DNA from: Closterium sp. NIES-65
Taxonomy: Eukaryota > Streptophyta > Zygnematophyceae > Desmidiales > Closteriaceae
NCBI GenBank assembly: GCA_948144175.1
Contig: CANXME010000383.1
Location: forward strand, 40,056 to 104,055
Direction: 5' to 3'
Length of the DNA: 64,000 nt
Every line of letters starts with the position of its first letter. Position 1 is the first letter of the stretch. Under the pieces are notes generated by a model, which had not been told where the DNA came from, ran no database searches, and worked only from the letters and a program-made list of their open reading frames with translations. This document shows, piece by piece, positions 9,800 through 19,850 of the stretch. The position numbers were made by a program, and so were the translations under genes.

Positions 9800-11770
9800 G
9801 GTCAGTCAGCAGGTAGGTGAGCCAGCGTAGCTCCTGTGCAGCCATGGCCCCTGCGTAGATCTCAGCCTCACAACTGGAGCCGAGAAAAGAAGACGAGCGG
9901 GTAGACCGCCACGAAACAGAGCCGGAACCAAGGCTGAAGGTGTAACCCTGTGACGACCGCTGCGTAGCCTGGTCGTCAGCCCAAGAAGCGTCTGCGTGAC
10001 GAGTGAGGACCAATGGACTCCGCCCTCCAAGCACAAGCCCCATGCCCGACGTACTGCACAAGTAGCGCAACACCCTCATCGCTGCAGCCATGTGCTCCAG
10101 TTGGTGTCTCCCAGGAGCAACATAGCGGGCCAGAATGCTAAGAGGGTATGCAAGGTCAGGTCGAGTGCAGGTCATCAGGTACATGAGGCAGCCAACAAGC
10201 TCTGGGTACGGGCCACTCGGCTCTACGGACTCATCCGAAGGCAGAGCTGAGAGCGAGTGGCGAGTAGACAGAGGAGTGGCCTGAGGCGAGGAGTACGTGA
10301 AGCTGAAGCGCTGAAGGACCTGCTGCACCATGTGTGACTGAGTCAGGGTAATGGTGCGCTGTGCTCTGTCGTGGGTGATCTGCAAGCCAAGGTAGCTGCG
10401 CAATTCACCCAGGTCTGTGAACGTGTGTCTCTTCTGCAGCTCGGACTTCACGTGGGCGAGTCCAGCAGTGTCAGCTGTGGCAAAGACCAAGTCGTCGACG
10501 TACACGAGGATGTAGAACGGCAAAGAAGTGTCGGTGCGCAGAAGCAACGACGGGTCAGCAGTAGAAGTAGCAAACACAAGAGCCGCTATTGTAGTCCTCA
10601 GCGTGTCGTGCCACTCACGAGGTGCCTGGCAGAGACCGTACACTGGTTGCCGGAGGCTCCACTGGGTACTAGCAGGACAAGACCCATTGAAGCCAGGTGG
10701 GCGGCGCAGCCAGATCTCCTCGTGCAAGCTGCTCTGCAAGAAATCAGTGCTGAAGTCAAGAGAGTGAAGCTCGTAGTCACGGTGAGCGGCTATGTGCAGC
10801 AGTACCCAAAGAGTGGTCATCTTCGGGGTGGGAGAGAAGGTCTGAAAGTAGTCAACTCCCTGCCGCTGACTGAAGCCACGAGCCACGTAGCGCGCCTTGA
10901 AGACAGGCGAAGAACCCGGCAGCCGCTTCACCCTGAAAATCCACATGCCACTGACGATGTTCGCCCTAAGAGGGGGAACCTCGTCGACGTAGTTGTCTGT
11001 GGACTTCCAGGAAGCCTTCTCTTCATCCATGGCTGTTTGTAAATGAGAGGAGTAGGGACCCTCTATCGCCTCCGCGTAAGAGCGCGGAGTCGGGATGTCT
11101 GGTGCATCCGGGTCTCCCTCAGGGGCAAGCAGCATGGACACGAGATGAGGTGAAACAGCACCAAAGCATTGGAACTCCTCCTGCCTGTCCTCAAGGACGT
11201 CCATGCCAAGGGCTCACTCACCCCCGACGGACGGAGGACAGACAGACTCACAATCAGCGACAAGACTAGCAGCGTAGTCTAGGCGACAGCGAGCAGCGAA
11301 GTCAACAAGCTCAGAAACTAAGGCAGACGCAGCAGCGGACTCAAAGGAAGGGTCAGTGACGACAGTAGCAAGGAGACGCGTGATAGTAGGACTGGCAGCA
11401 CGAAGGGAGTCCGACTCCGGGTCAGCAAGATTAGGAAGAGAGGACACAGGAGGAGACGGCAAAGGGGCATGCAACGGAGCAGTGGAGGGACGCAGAGACA
11501 TTCGGTGCGTGCCGGGGACAGGGGGAGGACGCTGACGCGAACCACGACTACTAGTGCGAGCAGCACGGACAGGCGACGCAGGACGAGACGCAGGCTCACG
11601 ACGCTCAGCAAGACCTCCAGTAGGACCATTGTAGGGAGAAGGAGCAGGCAGAGGAGAGGTAGGCTGTAACTCTGACTCGGACTGGACAGGCGGTGGACAC
11701 TCTAAGGGAGGAGCCGGACTAGCAGAGGGCGGAAGACCAAGAACCTGCTTAAGGAGCGGAACGAAGTACG
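9800..11770 (-). pseudogene. Element A reverse transcriptase and RNase H N-terminal part
   Basis: The frame 11204-9800 holds the copia RT: GMWIFRVKRLPGSS, LHSLDFSTDFLQSS (motif A; the usual Ala before Phe is Asp), YVDDLVFATAD, then RNase H DASWADDQATQ and SCEAEIYAGAMAAQEL. The coding sequence is cut in LTDL by element B and resumes at 2536. Upstream, TGA at 11214-11216 stands where B, D and F have TGC (GGECAL). The same TGA is found at the same codon in element C. The Ser/Pro-rich linker extends to RPYFVPLLK near 11760. Inactive as it stands. Confidence 0.87.
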
Positions 11771-12125
11771 GCCGCTCAGCACCACCAGCACCAGAAGAGA
11801 CAGCACCAGCACCAGCATCACCCCCAGCTCCAGCAGCGCCAACTCTAGTACCCTCAGAGGCACCAGCACCAGAGGCACCCTCAGCGCCAACACCCCCAGC
11901 AGCTCCAGCTGCAGCCGGACCACCAGAAGATGCAGCGGGTCCAGCTCCAGCACCCTCAGTAGCACCGACGCCCGCAACACCACCAACTCTAGTACGAGAA
12001 GCACCCGCAGGCCCACCAGCTCCAGTTTTACGAGTACGAGCACCTCCGGGAACCGCGACACCAGCACTCTCAGCAGCAGTAGAACCCCCAGCACCCGCAG
12101 CACCTCCAGCTCCAGCAGCTCGCCG

Positions 12126-14330
12126 CTAGAGTCGGGCAAACCACTCACGCAGCTCTTGTGGAGAGAATAGCTCCCGCCGGGACGAAGCACCCGAAGAACC
12201 TCCAGGCCCAGCACCGCCAAACGCCACACGAGCAGGTCCAGTACCCTCAGACTCCGCACCCCCAAACGCAACACCCCTAGGCTCAGCACCCCCATACGCA
12301 GCACTCCCAGGCGTAGCACCCCCAGGCTCAGCACCCCTAGGCGCAGCACCCCCAGAGTCAGCACCCCCGGACCCAGCACCCGCAGGCTCCGCACCCCTAG
12401 CAGCACCAGAGTCAACAGCTACCTCGACAAGGTCGACTGCGTCTACCTGAGACACACCTGAGGGGGCAGGACCCTGAGGGGGGAGGGGGTCTACCGGAGG
12501 GGGACCTGGCATAAGGAAGAGCGGCGGGGGGGGGAGGGACGCAGTGCGGTAGGGGAAGAGACGGTAGTAGGGAACCGAGTCGCCAAACGTGACGTCCTGG
12601 GAGGACAAAACACGGCGCGAGGTGGGGTGGTAGAACTGCCAGCCGGGCGCGTCAGGGGGGAAGCCAAGGAAGTCGCAGGGAACAGCACGAGGGGACAGCT
12701 TGTCCGTAGACAAGTCGCAGACAAACGCCCGAGTTCCCCACGCACGGAACGCAGACGCATCGCCAACCTTCCCCGTCCACAGCAAAGCAGGGGAGTTCTC
12801 CAGCATGGAGACCCGGGGCTGAAGGTTGATCTGATGCGCCGCGTACCGAACCGCAAACGGCCACAGAAAATGGGGGGCAGCCGCATGGACCATGAACGTA
12901 CGAGCGACGTCCATGACCATGCCAATGCGGCGCTCTGCAATCCCATTTTGCTGCGGAGAGTCCGGAAGTGTGAAGGTCTGGCGGATGCCTCGTGCACGAA
13001 AGAAGGCTCGCAGAAGGTCAGAGGAGAACTCTCCACCTCTGTCAGAGTGCAGACGCAGAACAAGAAAGTCCGAGCCGAAACTCTCTCTGAGCTGGAGACG
13101 AGCTGCGCGGATCCAGGCGATCAACACCTCAGTGACCTCACCCTTGCTACGCAAGGGGAAGACTGCGGTGTAACGCGAGTAGTAACGCTCGTGACCCTGT
13201 CCACGGACGCGGGCTGGGCCCCACACGTCCATGTGAAGCGTCTGCAGCGGAGCCTCTTTCGGAGAAAACTCGGAGGAGTGAGGAGCAGCGCGCTGCCGCC
13301 CCTTGACGCAGGGAACGCAGGTGGGGGCAGGCCCCGTAGGAAGGGGAGGGAGGGACCGGGGGAGACCAGAGACAAGGACACGGGAGGCCATGCCTCAAAG
13401 ACGAGGCAGGGAGGGGTGACCAAGGCGGTGGTGCCAGAGGAGAGTCTGGTGAGACAGGAGAGGACACGAGTAGGGGGCAGACTCAGGACCAGACCTGGAC
13501 GCCGCAGCAAACACCTGAGCCGACGCGGCTACCAGAGCAGACTTAGCGGCCGGAGGAGACTCAGTAGTCAGTGTGTACAGGCTCGACCCTGGCTGACAGG
13601 TAAACGTGGCCAAGTGACAGCCCGTCCGAGCACAGGTACAGTGGGTCACTCGCTGACTCGCAGGAGTGAACTGGTGAACCCCTCCATCCTGGAGGTCAGC
13701 ACCACTCACCAAGTTCGTAGAGAACGAGGGGAGGTAAAGACCCGACAGGGTGCCAGAAGGGGCCGCCGGACACGGTAGAACAGTGGAGAAGTGGGCAAGG
13801 ACAGGACCCCCAGAGGGGTGTGCTAGGGAGACTGCCACTGGCCGACTAAGCGGCGTAAGCGTGGTGCGGTCTCGAAAGAAGGAGCGGGAAGCACCCGAGT
13901 CAAGGGTGAAGGTGTGGGTGGCCGGAGCCAACGCGGTACCTCAGAGCGCAGACTCACCAGCACCTAGGGCAGCAGGCTCACTGACACCTAGAGCAGCAGC
14001 CTCACCAGCACCTAGAGCAGCAGCCCCAATGCTTGGGTCAGGCGGAAAACACCGGTAACAGTTACCCTCATCACTAATAGTCACAGCATACATTGCAGCA
14101 AGAATAGCATCATAATCAAGATCAAAGATCGCAACACCCGCCCAAAACAGCTCGCCCCAGCGAGGGATCTCAATAGCGTCGGGAAACTGATGACGGCAAG
14201 CGTCTGTCAGGCGGCCGAAGCAGCGCTGGGTGGAGTGAGGACCCCCACATTGCTCACCCGTGCGGTCGCCTGTACGTAGAACGTAGGTACAGGGGCCAGC
14301 ACCCCCACCCCGCGGGCGTGCAGTGTACCA
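12126..14330 (-). pseudogene. Element A protease and integrase
   Basis: After the gag stop come the C-X13-C-X3-H-X4-C finger (near 14215-14290) and the protease with HTFTLDSGASRSFF. They are followed by LLWHHRLGHPSLPRL and CVPCVKGRQR (zinc-binding HHCC of integrase). A TGA at 13392-13394 lies just before MASRVLVSG. The integrase core keeps all three catalytic residues: Asp in LHMDVWGP, Asp in LHSDRGGEFSS, Glu in QQNGIAERRIG. However, seven codons (FLLVVDD in sisters) are missing after GHERY. The frame then runs through a hinge with 15-bp repeats (12230-12420) and a SPQELREWF motif to TAG at 12126. Confidence 0.86.
12230..12420 (-). repeat. Element A hinge minisatellite (15 bp, degenerate)
   Basis: In-frame 15-bp units encode GGAEP-like pentapeptides, more diverged and fewer than in B. 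Confidence 0.75.
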
Positions 14331-15425
14331 CTAACGAAGCTGCTGGGGGGAAGGGGTCTCACGTGTGCGCTGCTGCTGTTGCTGCTGGCGCTGACCACCC
14401 TTGGAGCCGACCCTCTGCAAAGAGCCGCCCCGACCAGCTCCACCTCCGCCGCCGCTACCTCCACCACCGCCTCCACCTCCACCACCTTCGCTCGCACCGC
14501 CACCACCGCCGCCTCCTCCGCCTCCACTGCCGCCACTAGTGCCCCCACTTCCGCCACCACTCCCACCGCCACCCGCACCTCTCCGCCGCCTCCACCACTG
14601 CCTCCACCGCCCCCGCCAGCTCCTCCAGCGCCCTTGCCCCCCTTGCCCTTGCCAGAGCGGCGTCTCCCGCTAGGGGCAGACGCCGCGCCGACCGACTCAA
14701 GACCAACGAGCTCGGCCGCAGCAGCAAAGGCAACAGAGGGCAAGAGGGGGGAGGGGGAGCACCCCTCAAAGACAAGGGTACGAGGGTCACGACAAGAGGC
14801 ATCTACAGCGACTATACTCTTTTGTGCTGCTAGGAGGCGTTCTTCGAGGAGGTCAACGGTGAGGGTGGTGGGGCAAACTAAAAGGAAGTGGTCCCTGACC
14901 GAGCGAAGAGTGTCAGGGAGCCGGGTGACTATGTAGTAGAGGGTGATGTACATAGGGGGGGGGGTTCTTGGCGCAGAACTCAGCAGGAAGCGCAGCGCGG
15001 TAGCGAATGTCACTAGTGCGAAGGTGCGTAATGAGGTCAAAGACTGTGGGAAAAGCGGCGAGGTCAGAGAAGTGGTACGGCAGTATGAGGCGGCTAAGGG
15101 CAGCAGTGGCAGGGGAAGAGTAGCGTGCAACGACAGCGTCGTACAAGGTCTTAGCACTCTTGTACTGACTAAAATGCGCGCGCTCAGCGGTCGGTAAGTG
15201 GCGGCGCACAGCAAGGCAAGCAGCAGCATCGCACGTGGCCCACTGTGAGCAAATAGTGGCGTCCGCATCAGCAGCAGGGGCAGGAGAGGCACCAGAGGTA
15301 AGGTCAAACAGAGAGAGACCATCTGCCCTATCGCACTGTAGGAAAAGTTGCAGATCATCAACCCAGACCTCAAAGTCAACAGCCCGACCCTCAACGTCAA
15401 AGGTGAGAACACTGGGGGTGGCCAT
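14331..15425 (-). pseudogene. Element A gag
   Basis: Begins at the ATG for MATPSVLTFDVEGRAVDFEV. The capsid-like part is in one frame down to FCAKNPPP. There a run of ten G (14955-14964 on the plus strand, C on the coding strand) shifts the frame; nine keep frame in the sister copy G. The remainder (YIVTRLPDTLRSVRDHFL and VCPTTLTVDLLEERLL) continues in the next frame into a Gly-rich tail and ends at TAG 14331-14333 inside SPQQLREWY, where GAG is expected. Confidence 0.84.
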
Positions 15426-15479
15426 GACAGCAGTAGACTGGCAGAGAGAGCAGCGGGGTAGGGCAGTGCAGTGGCAGAG

Positions 15480-16315
15480 TCGCTGCTCTTACCAGGCAGG
15501 TAGGGCGGGCCGAGGCAGGCCGGCAGGGACAAGGCCGCGACTGCACGGACTGCGGCCTCTCGGCTGCGGCGGCGTGGCGGCTCGGCGGCTCGGCGGCTCG
15601 GCTGCGGGGCTGCTCGGCGGCTTGGCGGCTCGGCAGCTCGGCGGCTCGGCGGCTCGGTAGCTCGGCGGCACGGCGGCAAGGGCGGCTCGGCGGCTCGACG
15701 GCTCGGCGGTGACGGCGGCTTGGCTGCTTGACGAGGCGGGGAGAGGCGGCTAAGAGGCCGAGGAAGGGCGGCGACGGGGCCGCAAGGGGCGGCAACGAGG
15801 CCGCTGAAGGGCGGAGACGAGGCCGCGAGGGGCGGCGACGGGGGCGCTGAAAGGCGGCGACGAGGTCGCGAAAGGGCGGCAACAGGGCCACGGAAGGGCG
15901 GCAATGGGGCCGCTGAAGGGCGGCGACGGGGCCGTGGAGGGGCGGCGAAGTGGCCGCTGAAGGGCGGCGACTAGGCCGAGGGGAGGGGGGACGGCGACGG
16001 GGCCGCTAAGGGCGGCTACGGGGTCGCGGCTCGGCGGCGACGGGGCCGAAAGGGGCGGCGACGGGGCCGTAAGGGGCGGTCGCGGGGCCGTGAGGGGCGG
16101 CGACGGGGCTGTAAGGGGCGGTCGCGGGGCCGTAAGAGGCGGTCGCGGGGCCGTAAGGGGCGGCGACGGGGCCGCTATCGGGCCACGCGGGGCCTAGAGA
16201 GGGTAGCGACGGGGCCTGAGGGGCCGCTAAGAAGGGCGCGACGGGTCGCTAAGGGCGGGACACTAGGCGCTCTTCGGGCAGGGGCGGCACGCGCCCCGGG
16301 TAGGAAAAAAACTCT
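15480..16315 (-). repeat. Element A leader GC-rich repeats
   Basis: The leader is built from variants of GGGGCCGTAAGGGGCGG and CGGCTCGGCGG. At 15560-15730 a CGGCTCGG motif repeats every 7-9 bases; further out the unit is about 20 bp. No gene is supported despite long stop-free frames. Confidence 0.78.
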
Positions 16316-16336
16316 TGGTGGGCCCTAGGAACAGTT

Positions 16337-16357
16337 CCCTAAACCCTAAACCCTGAA
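16337..16357. repeat. Telomere-like CCCTAAA repeats at the A leader/LTR junction
   Basis: CCCTAAA CCCTAAA CCCTGAA stands exactly where the primer-binding site and the last bases of the 5' LTR should be. All sister elements have a GGGAACCTGCT-type primer site here. Two perfect plus one imperfect Arabidopsis-type telomere units. Confidence 0.8.
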
Positions 16358-16479
16358 CTTAGAACGAGAATGGATTGACTAAGGAATGAAAGTGATACAA
16401 ATATGAAACCCTAGAATTGTGTACCCCTTAGTATCTAACCCGCTACAACCTATATAGGCTAGATCATATAAGTTTGACA
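16354..16479 (-). repeat. Element A 5' LTR
   Basis: 126 bp, lacking a few bases at its inner edge next to the telomere-like patch. The outer edge TGTCAAACTTATATG is followed by GTTTT (16480-16484), matching 1905-1909. Confidence 0.88.
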
Positions 16480-17342
16480 GTTTTCCCACACGAGGCTTCA
16501 TGAATGTTAACGAGAATTCATGAGTGCTCGCGAGGGGAGTCAGCAGGGGCGTTTGGATGAAGTGTCATTTGAATTCAGTTATTCTAATGAAGCGGATCAA
16601 GCCAAATGCAGCTGAATTTTGACAACCGTTTTACTAAGACAACATGGCGAAGTCTCATATTAAATTTTATAACTGCTAAATGCTTGCCTTGTGTTTGCTT
16701 TGCTCGTGCATTAGTAGTTATGTAAATGTGTGCTTGTGTTTCATTGTAAACAACTTTTTGGAGTGAACATTTCTCTATCGACGTATTGACGCGATGAGAA
16801 ATTTATGCATACGAGCCAATCAGTCGTTATTGCTTCCGCAATTGCGCTTGGGAGTGCTCCAGTGCACACGATTGTTTTCACGCTTGAAAAGTCCTTCAAC
16901 AAACACGGACCCTTGGATAGGGGCTGGTTTTCCCAGGCACCCAAGGACCCTTGGAGGTGACCCCATGAGGACAATCTAGCGTTGATTAAAGGTGTGCTTA
17001 GAGCTTCTAGGTCCCAAATAGCTGTCAACAAAGTCAAGTTGGCGTTTCGGGCATGAGAAACAAATAAATCGTTTAAAAAAATGAAACAACTTAGAAAATA
17101 TTCCTAATATTTGAGACTCGACAATTGCAAGTCACACTCCAATACTGAAGGGTCAGGACGTAGGAAAAGTTTCAAAACGAAAATTAGTTCTCCACCACAC
17201 ACGCCACCATCACGTCCCATGACAAGCTGGATAAGGCAGGTTCTCGAAGGTGGCGAAGGTATCCTGGAGTGGAGTGGCAAGTAATGTGCTGGCCAACAAG
17301 ACACAAGCAAGTTTCATCTGCTGTAAAAGTCATGCTAGAATC
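16480..17342. other. Unassigned host DNA between A and C
   Basis: AT-richer than the elements. Short minus-strand frames (16741-17037, 17104-17310) show no recognisable domain and I do not call genes. The last five bases (17338-17342, GAATC) are the left target-site duplication of element C. Confidence 0.5.
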
Positions 17343-17469
17343 AGTGAAGAAATGAGGAATGAAATGAACTAGGAAATGAGTTGGGTACAAATATGAAACC
17401 CTAGAAAGCTGTACCCCATACTGTCTACCCCACTACAGCCTAGAAAGACTATAGCATATAAGTTCGACA
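17343..17469 (-). repeat. Element C 3' LTR
   Basis: 127 bp. The minus-strand end reads TTCTTCACT where the other copy has TTCTTCACA. The conserved CACACCCCCATAGG polypurine/hairpin block follows. Confidence 0.87.
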
Positions 17470-17515
17470 CACCCCCATAGGCAAAGTGGGGGAGAACAAG
17501 GGGTCACAAGACTAG

Positions 17516-19850
17516 TCAAGCAAAGCACAGCAAGCTAACGGTGGATCCCAACGTCACCACACATTCTGAGAACAAGTTCAAGGGCCACAAGGCCTGTTCA
17601 CATGCAAGCATATATAAAGCTAAACATGCAAGTGCAAGTATATATAGGTCACAGTACAAGCAAGGTCGAGAAGTGAGCAAGTGAGGCAAAGTAGGTACAA
17701 GACCTAACAAAGTACAGAAGCGCTGATGATCACAAGGCGCGAGTGCCTTGGTGAAGATATCAACAGTGTTGGCCTGAGAGGCGAGTAGCTGACCACGCTG
17801 CTGCAGCTCACGAGCAAGGAAGTAGCGAAGAGCAATGTGCTTCGTTCTGTGCTCTAGTCTGAGCTCCCGACACAAGGCCAGCATGGCCTTGTTGTCTACG
17901 TACAGAACTGGAGGAGAACGAGGCGGCTCTCCAAGGTCAATCAGCAGGTAGGTGAGCCAGCGTAACTCCTGTGCAGCCATGGCCCCCGCGTAGATCTCAG
18001 CCTCACAGCTGAAGCTGAGAACAGAAGACGAGCGGGTAGACCGCCACGAAACAGAGTCGAAACCAGGGCTGAAGGTGTAACCCTGTGACGGCCGCTGCGT
18101 AGCCAAGTCGTCAACCCAAGACGCGTCTGCGTGACCAGTGAGGACCACTGGACTCCGCCCTCCAAGCACCAGCCCAATGCCCGACGTACTGCACAAGTAG
18201 CGCAACACCCTCTTCGCTGCAGCCATGTGCACAGGGAGGTGTCTCCCAGGAGCAACATAACGTGCCAGAATGCTAAGGGGGTATGCAAGGTCAGGTCGTG
18301 TGCAGGTCATCAGGTACATGAGGCAGCCAACAAGCTCTGGATACGGACCACTCGGCTCTACGAACTCATCCGAAGGCAAAGCTGAGAGCGAGTGGCGAGT
18401 AGGCAGAGGAGTGGCCTGAGGCGAGGAGTACGTGAAGCCGAAGCGCTGAAGGACCTGCTGCACCATGTGTGACTGAGTCAAGGTGATGGTGCGCTATGCT
18501 CTATCTTGAGTGATCTGCAAGCCAAGGTAGTTGTGCAGTTCACACAGGTCTGTGCACGTGTGTCTCTTGTGCAGCTCGAACTTCACGTGGGCGAGTCCAG
18601 CAGTGTCAGCTGTGGCAAAGACCAAGTCGTCGACGTACACGAGGATGTAGAAGGGCGGCAGAAGGGTGTCGGTGCGCACAAACAGCGACGGGTCGACAGT
18701 AGAGGGAGCAAACACAAGAGCCGCAAGTGTAGTCCTCAGTGTGTCGTGCCACTCACGAGGTGCCTGGCGGAGACCGTAGAGGAAACGACCCAGTCAAGCC
18801 AGGTGGGCGGCGCAGCCAGATCTCCTCGTGCAGGCTGCCCTGCAGGAAAGCTGTGCTGAAGTCAAGAGAGTGAAGCTCGAAGTCGCGCTGAGCGGCTATG
18901 TGCAGCAGCACCCGAAGAGTGGTAATCTCCAGGGTGGGAGAGAAGGTCTGAAAATAGTCAACTCCCTGCAGCTGACAGAAGCCTCTAGCCACGTACCGCG
19001 CCTTGAAGACAGGCGGAGAACCCGGCCGCCGCTTCACCCTGAAAATCCACATGCCACTGACGATGTTCGCCCCAGGTGGGGGAACCTCGTCGACATAGGT
19101 GCCTGTGGACTTCCAGGAAGCCATCTCTTCATCCATGGCTGACTGCCACTGAGAGGAGTAGGGACCCTCTATCGCCTCCGCGTAAGAGAGCGGAATCGGG
19201 ATGTCTGGTGCATCCGGGTCTCCCTCAAGGGCAAGCAGCATGGACACGAGATGAGGTGAAGCAGCAGCAAAGCACTGGAGCTCCTCCTGCCTGTCCTCAA
19301 GGACGTCCGTGCCAAGGGCTCACTCACCCCCGACGGACGGAGGACGACTCAGATTCAGCGACAAGACTAGCAGCGTAGTCTAGACAACAGCGGGCAGCGA
19401 AGTCGACAAGCTCAGCAACTAAGGCAGACGCAGTAGTGGACTCAAAGGAAGGGTCAGTGATGACAGTGGCAAGGAGACGCGTGACAGTAGGACTAGCAGC
19501 ACGAAGAGAGTCCGACTCCGGGTCAGCAAGAGCAGGAAGAGAAGACTCAGAAGGAGAAGGCAAAGGGGCATGCAGTGGAGCAGTAGAAGGACGTAGAGAC
19601 ATTTGGTGTGTGTCGGAGACTGGGGGAGGACGCTGATGCGAACCACGATGACTTGTGCGAGCAGCACTAACAGGCGACGCAGGACGAGATGCAGGCTCAC
19701 GACGCTCAGCAAGACCTCTAGAAGGACCAGTGAAGGGAGAAGGAGCAGGCAGTGGAGAGGCTGGCTGTAACTGTGACTCGGACTGGACAGCCGGCGGAAA
19801 CTCTAAGGGAGGAGTAGGACCAAGAGAGGACGGAAGACCAAGAACCTACT
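17516..19850 (-). pseudogene. Element C reverse transcriptase and RNase H
   Basis: Copia RT in three frames. 19247-18753 holds GMWIFRVKRRPG and LHSLDFSTAFLQGS; it breaks near 18780 where about 32-35 bp present in sister copies (the block following PVYGLRQ) is missing. 18715-18494 holds YVDDLVFATAD. 18481-17516 holds the connection and RNase H (DASWVDDLATQ, SCEAEIYAGA, LYVDNKAMLAL). The usual terminal TGA is changed to CGA here, so the frame runs on for 50 or so residues into the 3' untranslated region, ending at 17516. Upstream, TGA at 19320-19322 is at the same codon as in A. Confidence 0.86.

Larger units (their letters stand above)
1910..16479 (-). mobile_element. Ty1/copia retrotransposon A, interrupted by element B
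   Basis: A is bounded by short LTRs at 1910-2038 and 16354-16479 and flanked by the 5-bp duplication GTTTT (1905-1909 and 16480-16484). It reads gag, protease, integrase, RT, RNase H on the minus strand. Element B (2537-9799) sits inside its RNase H region. Taking B and one TSD copy out leaves about 7.3 kb, the same size as B. The LTRs differ at about 8 of 126 sites plus a 3-base gap, more than those of B, as expected for the older host element. Stops at 14331, 13392, 12126 and 11214 and a frameshift in gag make it non-functional. Its primer-binding site is replaced by telomere-like repeats. Confidence 0.9.

Noticed and set aside
15397-15891. Pro/Arg/Ala-rich ORFs in the element leaders (also 41813-42127, 44097-44781)
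   Set aside because: Stop-free GC-rich tandem repeats; no conserved start or domain, and unit lengths differ between elements.
16741-17037. Minus-strand ORF of 98 codons
   Set aside because: No domain recognised and length is within chance for this composition.
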